NCBI GenBank assembly: GCA_900759015.1 | Contig: CAAEUE010000016.1 | Location: 1-28,254 of the forward strand | Direction: 5' to 3' | Origin: Clostridia bacterium | GTDB lineage: Bacteria > Bacillota > Clostridia > TANB77 > CAG-508 | DNA length: 28,254 bases | Made by a program: the position numbers and the translations under genes | Notes under the pieces: generated by a model | What the model was told of the DNA's origin: nothing | The model's database searches: none | The model's input: the letters and a program-made list of their open reading frames with translations, nothing else | Shown here: positions 8,377-14,701 of the stretch, piece by piece | Position numbering within the stretch: the stretch's first letter is position 1 | How the letters are laid out: every line of letters begins with the position of its first letter

Positions 8377-8390
8377 GGAGAAAAATTAAA

Positions 8391-9185
8391 ATGATGGAAA
8401 TAACAGTTTTTAGGGCAATAATATTAGGAGCAGTTCAAGGACTTACAGAATTACTCCCAATATCAAGTTCGGCACATTTATTTATAATACCATGGTTGTT
8501 CAATTGGGGAGAGATAGGCGATTTTGATGTAGCTTTGCATTTTGGAACATTACTTGCTATTGGAATTTTCTTCTTTAAAGATTGGATAAAATTAATAAAA
8601 GGAGGATATGAACAAGTTACAAAAAAGAAAAAAACATTTGAGGGTAGAATGTTTTGGTATATTGTATTTGCAACAATTCCAGGAGGAATTATAGGATATT
8701 TATTAGATCACTATTGCTCAGATATATTAACAAAACCAGAAATTATTGGTTGTGCATTAATTTTTATGGGAATTATTTTATATATTATAGACAAAAAAGC
8801 AAAATCAAAAGTGAAATATGAAGATATGAATTTTAAGCAAACTTTTATAATAGGATTGTCACAAGCATTAGCTTTTATACCAGGAGTTTCTAGGTCAGGA
8901 GTAACAATGACAACGGCAAGAGCAATGGGAATAGAAAGAGAATCAGCAGCAAGATATTCTTTTATGTTATCAGCACCAATAGTTTTAGCAGCTACTTTAT
9001 TTAAGTTAAAAGATTTTGTATTTAGTGTACCATTTTTAGTTGGAATATTAGTAAGCTTTTTAGTTGGAATATTAGTAATAAAATTCTTATTAAAATATTT
9101 GCAAACTGGAAACTTTAAAGTTTTTGCTGTCTATAGAATTATAATAGGTATTATTGTTTTGCTGGTTTGTATAAACAGAATATAA
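8391..9185 (+). CDS. uppP: Undecaprenyl-diphosphatase (UppP/BacA)
   Basis: The 264-residue integral membrane enzyme dephosphorylates undecaprenyl pyrophosphate to recycle the lipid carrier for peptidoglycan and wall polymers. It also confers bacitracin tolerance when abundant. The family signatures are present: GAVQGLTELLPISSSAHL near the N-terminus and PGVSRSGVTMTTARAMG around 165-180, each holding conserved catalytic Ser/Arg/Glu residues. Seven to eight hydrophobic helices can be traced. Translation may start at either of two adjacent ATG codons (8391 or 8394) after an AAGGAG site. A strong terminator follows immediately, so it ends the ppa-TPR-dpaA-uppP transcription unit. Confidence 0.95.
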   Translation: MMEITVFRAIILGAVQGLTELLPISSSAHLFIIPWLFNWGEIGDFDVALHFGTLLAIGIFFFKDWIKLIKGGYEQVTKKKKTFEGRMFWYIVFATIPGGIIGYLLDHYCSDILTKPEIIGCALIFMGIILYIIDKKAKSKVKYEDMNFKQTFIIGLSQALAFIPGVSRSGVTMTTARAMGIERESAARYSFMLSAPIVLAATLFKLKDFVFSVPFLVGILVSFLVGILVIKFLLKYLQTGNFKVFAVYRIIIGIIVLLVCINRI

Positions 9186-9210
9186 GATAGAGAATATCTC
9201 TATCTTTTTG
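9185..9210 (+). terminator. Rho-independent terminator after uppP
   Basis: A 9-bp perfect stem (9185-9193 with 9197-9205) closes a 3-base loop and is followed by a T-rich run. It begins at the last base of the uppP stop codon. Confidence 0.85.
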
Positions 9211-9313
9211 TGTTTTTTATACTTAATTATAATTATAAAAGAAAAATTAAAGTTTTTTATTAAAAAAATATTGTTTTTTTTTGCTATATAATAAAAAAAA
9301 TAATTATAAATTA

Positions 9314-9342
9314 TTGATATTTTAACGATTGTATTGTATGAT
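9314..9342 (+). promoter_or_regulatory. Sigma-A-type promoter of the VirB2-like/TadZ-like cluster
   Basis: TTGATA at 9314-9319 and TATGAT at 9337-9342 are spaced by 17 bases, 41 bases before the first start codon. It follows a strong terminator, so an independent promoter is expected here. Confidence 0.55.
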
Positions 9343-9383
9343 AATAGAGTATAATAAAATCAAGCAGAAAGGGGTAAAACCTA

Positions 9384-9794
9384 ATGAATAAAATAATAAA
9401 AAAAGTACTATCTTGTTGCTTTATAATTTTACTTTTTGTACTAAGTGGTCAATTTGTTTATGCAGATTCTGTTAATCAATTAGAAGCACAAGGAGCAGGG
9501 CAATTAGTTCAAATAAAAGAAAACTCAGAAAAAAAATTAGAAGATTATAAAGAAGAATATGGCTCTGATGCATATGGTATTGCAGCATATATTCTAAATG
9601 CAGTAAGAATATATAGTATACCAGTATGTTTTGTAGGAATAGCAATAGGAGGAATTTATCAAGTAATAGGTATCCGTAAGCTTGATGAAAGGGATAGAGG
9701 CTTTGGAATTATGATAGGATGTATAACTGTTTTAGTAATAACACAACTATTACCACTTATATTTGCTATAGTTGTAAAAGGTTGGAGGGGTTAA
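9384..9794 (+). CDS. Small secreted/membrane protein resembling VirB2/TrbC-type pilin subunits
   Basis: The 136-residue product starts with a signal peptide (basic MNKIIKK, hydrophobic core, then VYADS as a likely cleavage site near 27). A short polar region precedes two hydrophobic helices at about 72-92 and 107-130, separated by the charged loop KLDERDRG. This layout of signal peptide, two closely spaced helices and short basic tail is typical of VirB2/TrbC-like pilin subunits, but also of many unrelated small membrane proteins. No other type IV secretion gene is visible. It lies three bases upstream of the TadZ-like gene, whose Shine-Dalgarno overlaps its end, so the two are translationally close. 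Function is not established. Confidence 0.6.
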   Translation: MNKIIKKVLSCCFIILLFVLSGQFVYADSVNQLEAQGAGQLVQIKENSEKKLEDYKEEYGSDAYGIAAYILNAVRIYSIPVCFVGIAIGGIYQVIGIRKLDERDRGFGIMIGCITVLVITQLLPLIFAIVVKGWRG

Positions 9795-9797
9795 CGA

Positions 9798-12173
9798 ATG
9801 AAAATATTATTTGCTGTAAATAATGAAAAAATATCAAAATCTATTATAAAAAAATATCAAAGTGAATACAAAGAAATAATATCATATAAGAATGTATATT
9901 ATTTCAATGCTATATTAAAAGAATTACAAAAGGATAATACTTATGATAGGATTATAATAAGTGAAGATTTAGAGCCTTTTACAAATAATAATTATGAACA
10001 AATAGATAAATTTATTTTTGATAGATTAGATAATATTAGTGATGAAGCTACTAATTCAACAAGAGCTGATACGCCAATAATATTGATATGTTCAGACAGA
10101 CGTACAAAATCTGATGATATATTAGTAAAATTATTTAGTATAGGTGTATATAATGCACTTATTGGAACAGACAGAAATATAGATGAAATTTGTAAATTAA
10201 TAAAGGTTCCTAGAACTAAAAAAGAAGCAAAAATATATTATAAAATTGATGCAGAAGAAGTAACGTATCAATCAGAAAATGAAAATGATGTAAGTGAGTC
10301 AGAAATTCAAAGTATTTTAGCTCATTATAAAAAAATAGGTAGAGACGAGCAAAAATGTGTAGATAGTTTTGATTCAATAGCACAACAATATACAGATGTA
10401 CAATTAAAAGTTATTGCAAGTTTTCTTCCTTTAAACGTAAAAGCAATATTAGAAGAAAAATCACCTAAATATCAACAAATAATGTCTTTAATGGGAGAAA
10501 AAAGAGGCTCATTAGGAGCAAATAAAAATAGTAGTAATAATGATGAAAATGGTTTAAAAATTGGTTTTATAGAATCATCAAATGGAAAAAGAAACCTTGG
10601 AAGACCTGTAATTATTCCATCAGCAGTTAATACAAATAAAGTAAAGAAAATGTCAACAAAAACTGTTACTTCTTCAGGAGTAAATATACCAGAACCAGAA
10701 ATCATTTCTAATATAGCTAGTCAAAATACAGTAGAACTAGAAGAAGAGACAAAACCAAAAAGAAGAGGAAGACCACCTAAAAAGAAAGTTGAAGAAGAAA
10801 TTACTAATGTAGAAGTAGAAAATAAACCAAAAAGAAGAGGAAGACCACCAAAGAAGAAAGTAGAAGCAAATACAATACCAGGTTTTGATGACGATGAGCC
10901 ACAAGTAAACACAATACCAGGTTTTGATGATGATGATGAGCCACAAGTAAATACAATGCCAGGTTTTGATGATGATGAACCACAAACAAACACAATACCA
11001 GGTTTTGATGATGATTCGCAAACGAATACAATGCCAGGCTTTGATGATGATGATTCACAAGTAAATACAATGCCAGGTTTTGATGATGATTCGCAAACGA
11101 ATACAATGCCAGGTTTTGATGACGATGATATACAAACAAATACAATTTCAAATTTGGGTAATAATACAAATAGTATAGATAATAATGAGTATGTACCATT
11201 TGATTTTAATTCATCTAATAGTAGGTCAACAGAATCTAACAATCAAACTAAAATAGCAAATACTAGAAGAACATATCCAACAGATTCAATAAATGCATTA
11301 TTAACAAGAGAAAAGAAAATTGTAACATTTGTTGGAACTAGCAAAAACGGAACTTCATTCCTAGTAAATAATCTTGCACTTAGCTTGTCTAAAAAAGGAA
11401 TTGATGTAGCTATATTAGATGCAACAAGAAATAGAAATGCATACTATATATATACAGAAAATGAAGAAGATTTAAGACAAATTGCAGAAAAAAGTATTCC
11501 AAATCTAATTAATGGAGTTGCAGCAGGGTTAAAAGTAGATAAGAATCTAACAGTATATACAGCATTACCAGATGATGATGTGCCAATGGAACAGTATGAA
11601 GAAATATTATCAACATTGGTGAAAAATCATTCATTAATATTAATAGATTGTGATTTCGAGACAGATTTTGGATATTTTGCTGCATCACAAGAAATATATT
11701 TAGTACAAAGTATGGATATATTAACTATTCAACCACTTACAGCATTTTTTAGAGATTTACAAAGTAAAAACATTTATCAACCAGAAAATTTGAGAATAGT
11801 TATAAACAAAGAATTACCTGTTAAAACTTTAACTGTAAAAAATATTATAGGCGGCTTATCTTTCTATAATGATCCATCAATGTCATTTATGAGAGAATTA
11901 TTTAATAGGGAAACTGCTAAATATTGTATAATTCCATTTGAAATTGCAACATATTCAAAATACTTAGAAGGACTAGTTAATTGTAAAATTTCTTTAAATG
12001 GATATTCAAAGGAATTTATGCAAGCATTAAGAACGTTAGAAAACATGGTATATCCATTAATGGAACCAACAGCTTCTTCAAATAAAGGAGTTAAAAATAA
12101 CAATAATTATGAAAGAACTAGATTTTCAAATGAAATGAATGATACATTAAATCAAATGAAGAAAAATTTTTAG
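9798..12173 (+). CDS. TadZ/CpaE-like protein: receiver-like domain, AT-hook motifs, PGFDDD repeats and an atypical MinD-type ATPase domain
   Basis: This 791-residue cytosolic protein is highly modular. Residues 1-135 resemble a receiver-like fold without a clear phospho-acceptor, as in TadZ/CpaE. A helical region follows (about 150-240). Two copies of KPKRRGRPPKKK (319-330 and 343-354) resemble AT-hook DNA-binding motifs. Residues 358-447 are seven tandem NT(I/M)PGFDDD units. After a disordered linker comes a MinD/ParA-like domain (about 500-760). Its P-loop region GTSKNGTS (513-520) has one lysine but lacks the second lysine of the canonical KGGxGKT loop, and Asp617 in LILIDCDFE is the Walker B position. 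Loss of P-loop residues is known in TadZ proteins, which act as polar localisers for Tad pili. No Tad ATPase or platform genes are present here. Upstream GGAGGGG supports the start. Confidence 0.75.
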   Translation: MKILFAVNNEKISKSIIKKYQSEYKEIISYKNVYYFNAILKELQKDNTYDRIIISEDLEPFTNNNYEQIDKFIFDRLDNISDEATNSTRADTPIILICSDRRTKSDDILVKLFSIGVYNALIGTDRNIDEICKLIKVPRTKKEAKIYYKIDAEEVTYQSENENDVSESEIQSILAHYKKIGRDEQKCVDSFDSIAQQYTDVQLKVIASFLPLNVKAILEEKSPKYQQIMSLMGEKRGSLGANKNSSNNDENGLKIGFIESSNGKRNLGRPVIIPSAVNTNKVKKMSTKTVTSSGVNIPEPEIISNIASQNTVELEEETKPKRRGRPPKKKVEEEITNVEVENKPKRRGRPPKKKVEANTIPGFDDDEPQVNTIPGFDDDDEPQVNTMPGFDDDEPQTNTIPGFDDDSQTNTMPGFDDDDSQVNTMPGFDDDSQTNTMPGFDDDDIQTNTISNLGNNTNSIDNNEYVPFDFNSSNSRSTESNNQTKIANTRRTYPTDSINALLTREKKIVTFVGTSKNGTSFLVNNLALSLSKKGIDVAILDATRNRNAYYIYTENEEDLRQIAEKSIPNLINGVAAGLKVDKNLTVYTALPDDDVPMEQYEEILSTLVKNHSLILIDCDFETDFGYFAASQEIYLVQSMDILTIQPLTAFFRDLQSKNIYQPENLRIVINKELPVKTLTVKNIIGGLSFYNDPSMSFMRELFNRETAKYCIIPFEIATYSKYLEGLVNCKISLNGYSKEFMQALRTLENMVYPLMEPTASSNKGVKNNNNYERTRFSNEMNDTLNQMKKNF
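10869..11138 (+). repeat. In-frame tandem repeat of about 36-42 bases, seven units
   Basis: Seven consecutive units encode NT(I/M)PGFDDD(D)(E)(P/S)Q(V/T), and an eighth, decayed NTISN unit follows. Units vary in whole codons (12-14 residues), mostly by gain or loss of Asp codons and the EP pair, so the reading frame is kept. The near-identical nucleotide sequence suggests recent slippage or recombination. Confidence 0.95.
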
Positions 12174-12196
12174 AATAATATAGAGGTGAGAAAGTT

Positions 12197-13318
12197 TTGA
12201 CAGTAGCAATATTAATAACTATAGTTATACTAGTTTGCATAATAATAGCGTTAATGGCATACAATATTTCTATTCATAAAAAGATAGCTAAATTTAGCAA
12301 TATTAGTGAAAAGATTAATGGATTAAATGTACTACAAAATTTTATGGATACAATAGGTGAATATTCAAGTGTTGAAGAAAAAATACAAAAAATAAATGAA
12401 ATTATTTTAAATAAGTATAGTATGTTAAAGTATTCAACAATAGTAGTATTTAACGGAGCAGAATATGAATTAAAAGCCTCAAATGTTGATGAGAAACACT
12501 GGCAGAGCTTAACAAAATTAGGTGATGAAGAAATATTTAAAGATAGTATAGCAACAGCAACACCTAAATATATAACCGTAGAAAAAGAATCAGAAAAATT
12601 ACCATATCAAAAAATGGAATTTGGACGAGCTAAATCAGCAATGTTCTTTCCTTTATATATAGATAACGTATATATTGGTTATTGGCTAATTGAAAGCAGT
12701 GAAATACATGCTTTTGATAATATAGATACAGCTATTATAGAGGTAATTAGAGATAATATAGTTACTATTTTAAAAACTGTACAATATCAAAATACAGTAG
12801 AAAATACAGTGAGAAAAGACTTATTTACAGGTTTAAAATCAGCAGAGTATTTGTATGGTTTAGGAAAACAAGAGATAGATAAATATACAATTTCAACAGT
12901 TTGTATGTTTAGAATTACTAATATAGAAGAAATAAATGAAAAAATAAGTAGACATTTGGGAAATAAAGTTATTACAGAGGTAAGCAAGTTTTTTGAAAAT
13001 AATATATCTAAAGAATATTTATTTGTAAGATATATGGGACCAAAATTTGTAATAGTATTTTCTGGAGTTCAATCTGAAGATGTTGCTAACTTCTTAGAAG
13101 ATATTAAGGCACAAATAGAAGAAATGCAAATACGTCCAGATTTAGATGATAAAGCAATAGCAAATGTAAAAAATAAAGAAAATATATATGTTAGTCCAAG
13201 ATTAAATTTTGTATTAACATCATATTATAAAGGAACATCTATGGATGGTTTAACAAAAAAATTGGAGGAATATATTGATAATGCAGATAAATCTGAAAGC
13301 GATATAAATTATATTTAA
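12197..13318 (+). CDS. Membrane GAF-like / degenerate GGDEF protein
   Basis: The 373-residue protein begins with one transmembrane helix (about 3-24). A GAF-like region follows (about 45-190, with MFFPLYIDNVYIGYWLIE resembling a GAF core). The last part is a GGDEF-like domain (about 205-360) introduced by DLFTGLKSAEYL, equivalent to the usual D-LTGL-NR motif. Where an active diguanylate cyclase has GG(D/E)EF, this protein has RYMGPKF (about residue 280), so it is almost certainly not catalytic and may be a c-di-GMP/GTP sensor or scaffold. The start is a TTG preceded by GAGGTGAG with good spacing. It lies 23 bases after the TadZ-like gene and 16 bases before ireB, so it bridges the accessory cluster and the ireB operon. 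Confidence 0.7.
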   Translation: MTVAILITIVILVCIIIALMAYNISIHKKIAKFSNISEKINGLNVLQNFMDTIGEYSSVEEKIQKINEIILNKYSMLKYSTIVVFNGAEYELKASNVDEKHWQSLTKLGDEEIFKDSIATATPKYITVEKESEKLPYQKMEFGRAKSAMFFPLYIDNVYIGYWLIESSEIHAFDNIDTAIIEVIRDNIVTILKTVQYQNTVENTVRKDLFTGLKSAEYLYGLGKQEIDKYTISTVCMFRITNIEEINEKISRHLGNKVITEVSKFFENNISKEYLFVRYMGPKFVIVFSGVQSEDVANFLEDIKAQIEEMQIRPDLDDKAIANVKNKENIYVSPRLNFVLTSYYKGTSMDGLTKKLEEYIDNADKSESDINYI

Positions 13319-13334
13319 AAAGGAGGAATGTAAC

Positions 13335-13595
13335 ATGGCAAATTTTGATAAAACAATGAGTTTTAAGGTAGAAAGAGACGAAAACCTTAAAGTAAAAGAA
13401 ATTTTAAAAGAGGTTTATGATGCCTTAGTAGAGAAAGGATATAATCCTATAAATCAAATAGTTGGATATATTCTTTCAGGAGACCCAACATATATAACAA
13501 GTTATAATGATGCAAGAAATAAAATAAGACTTATAGAACGTGACGAATTACTTGAGAAAATGGTAAAAAATTATATAGGATTAGAAGATAAATAA
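13335..13595 (+). CDS. ireB: IreB/ReoM family regulatory phosphoprotein (UPF0297)
   Basis: The 86-residue protein is full length for the UPF0297 family. DKTMSFKVE at the N-terminus holds Thr7, the residue phosphorylated by PASTA-type Ser/Thr kinases in characterised homologues. GYNPINQIVGYILSGDPTYI is the family core. In Firmicutes such proteins control peptidoglycan synthesis by modulating ClpCP turnover of MurA. The order ireB-ruvX-DUF1292 is conserved in Firmicutes, often after alaS. Here the upstream neighbour is the degenerate GGDEF protein instead. AAAGGAGGAATG directly precedes the start region, giving a strong Shine-Dalgarno. Confidence 0.95.
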   Translation: MANFDKTMSFKVERDENLKVKEILKEVYDALVEKGYNPINQIVGYILSGDPTYITSYNDARNKIRLIERDELLEKMVKNYIGLEDK

Positions 13596-13596
13596 T

Positions 13597-14019
13597 ATGA
13601 GGATATTAGGAATTGATTATGGAGATGTAAGAACTGGAGTTGCGATAACAGATCCTTTAGGAATTACAGCACAAGGGTTAAAGACTATAAATAATCAAAA
13701 CAGTGATAGGATTTTATTAAGAGAACTTGAAGAAATAGTAATAGATTATAATGTAGAGAAAATAGTAATAGGAATGCCATTAAATTTAAAAGGAGAAAAG
13801 ACTGTACGAGCAGAGAAAACAGAAAAATTTATCCATAAATTAAAATGTAAATTTGGAAAAATGCCTATCGAAGTTGTAGACGAAAGGCTAACAACAGTTC
13901 AAGCTCATAAAACAATGAACTTTTTGGACGTGAATAAAAAAAATAAAAAAAATATTGTCGATACTATAGCGGCTGTATATATTTTAGAAACATATTTAGG
14001 AAAAGAAAATAAAAAGTAG
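13597..14019 (+). CDS. ruvX: RuvX/YqgF-type pre-16S rRNA nuclease
   Basis: The 140-residue RNase H-fold protein begins RILGIDYGDVRTGVAITD, with the first catalytic Asp at residue 6. It continues with VIGMPLNLKG and VVDERLTTVQA, where the second acidic pair lies, and ends with the conserved VDTIAAVYILETYL helix. YqgF trims the 5' end of 16S rRNA precursors in E. coli and is also annotated as a putative Holliday junction resolvase. It starts one base after ireB stops, without a strong Shine-Dalgarno, suggesting translational coupling. Confidence 0.95.
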   Translation: MRILGIDYGDVRTGVAITDPLGITAQGLKTINNQNSDRILLRELEEIVIDYNVEKIVIGMPLNLKGEKTVRAEKTEKFIHKLKCKFGKMPIEVVDERLTTVQAHKTMNFLDVNKKNKKNIVDTIAAVYILETYLGKENKK

Positions 14020-14048
14020 TTGCAAAATATAGAAAAATAGTATATGAT
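14020..14048 (+). promoter_or_regulatory. Possible internal promoter upstream of the DUF1292 gene
   Basis: TTGCAA at 14020-14025 and TATGAT at 14043-14048 are separated by 17 bases, 48 bases ahead of the DUF1292 start. It would allow this gene to be expressed separately from ireB-ruvX. Confidence 0.45.
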
Positions 14049-14096
14049 AAGAAAAAATTGAAAATAATAATATTAAGATATCGAAAGGAGAATAAT

Positions 14097-14411
14097 ATGA
14101 GTGAAGATATCAACACACCAAATAATGGTGAAGAATTAGACAATATAATAATTTTAAATGACGAAAATGGAAATGAAGTAAAATTTGAATTTTTAGATTT
14201 AATGGAATATGAAGGAGAAGAATATATAATATTATTACCAACAGAAGAAGGAGAAGATAATGACGAAGTTGTTATCTTAAAAGTAGAAGATGTAGAAGAT
14301 GATCCAGACATGGAAACTTATGTTAGTATAGATGATGAAGATACTTTAAATGCAGTATTCGAAATGTTTAAAGAAAAATTCAAAGATGAATTTAATTTCA
14401 TAGATGAATAA
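14097..14411 (+). CDS. yrzB: DUF1292 (YrzB-like) small acidic protein
   Basis: The 104-residue, very acidic protein shows the DUF1292 pattern: IILNDENGNEVKFEFLDLME, then YIILLP and VVILKVEDVE. The C-terminal half continues to LNAVFEMFKEKF, typical of the longer clostridial members. Function is unknown. It is the conserved third partner of the ireB-ruvX cluster. The start at 14097 is chosen because GAAAGGAG lies just upstream, whereas the in-frame ATG at 14058 lacks a ribosome-binding site. Confidence 0.88.
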   Translation: MSEDINTPNNGEELDNIIILNDENGNEVKFEFLDLMEYEGEEYIILLPTEEGEDNDEVVILKVEDVEDDPDMETYVSIDDEDTLNAVFEMFKEKFKDEFNFIDE

Positions 14412-14463
14412 TAAATACAATAAAAAAGAGGAGTAATTATATTATAGTATTTAGAGAATAAAG

Positions 14464-14645
14464 GTTAGTAGCTGGGAGCCTTTTATACGACGATATAATG
14501 AAGGTAGCTTTTTTGTAGATATAGTGAACTAATAGTAAGTATATCCGGGTTGGCTCCGTTAAAAGCTATAATGAGTATTATTAAAATATTAAGGTGGTAC
14601 CGTAAGAGTAATCTTGCCCTTAAAGGCAGGTTTACTCTTTTTTTA
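14464..14645 (+). promoter_or_regulatory. T-box riboswitch of valS
   Basis: The leader contains the T-box core AAGGTGGTACC at 14591-14601. A long Stem I lies upstream, in which GGAGCC (14475-14480) pairs with GGCTCC (14552-14557) and GATATA (14492-14497) with TATATC (14540-14545). The lower stem TAGCT (14469-14473) pairs with AGCTA (14564-14568). A GUU valine codon at 14558-14560 sits in the resulting internal loop and is the best specifier candidate. Uncharged tRNA-Val would stabilise the antiterminator and let valS be transcribed. The exact specifier needs a covariance model. Confidence 0.9.
14604..14645 (+). terminator. T-box terminator hairpin before valS
   Basis: AAGAGTAA (14604-14611) pairs with TTACTCTT (14632-14639). 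An inner pairing joins CTTGCC and GGCAGG around a short loop, and a run of Ts follows to 14644. It competes with the antiterminator formed by the T-box core just upstream. Confidence 0.88.
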
Positions 14646-14701
14646 GTTTAAATCATGAACCATATTTAAGGTTCATTTATATAAAATAAGGAGGAATATT
14701 T

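Noticed and set aside
10752..10860. Eukaryotic-type AT-hook DNA-binding function taken as certain
   Set aside because: GRP-containing basic motifs occur in bacterial proteins for several purposes. The adjacent acidic repeats could simply neutralise them, so only the resemblance is reported.
10721..11242. Long minus-strand open frame rich in SSSKPGIVF repeats
   Set aside because: It is the antisense shadow of the PGFDDD repeat and AT-hook region of the TadZ-like gene, with no ribosome-binding site. The repeat length being a multiple of three keeps all frames open.
13964..14311. Minus-strand open frame across ruvX and the DUF1292 gene
   Set aside because: Low-complexity Ser/Ile/Phe translation without a start signal. 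Both plus-strand genes are recognisable family members.
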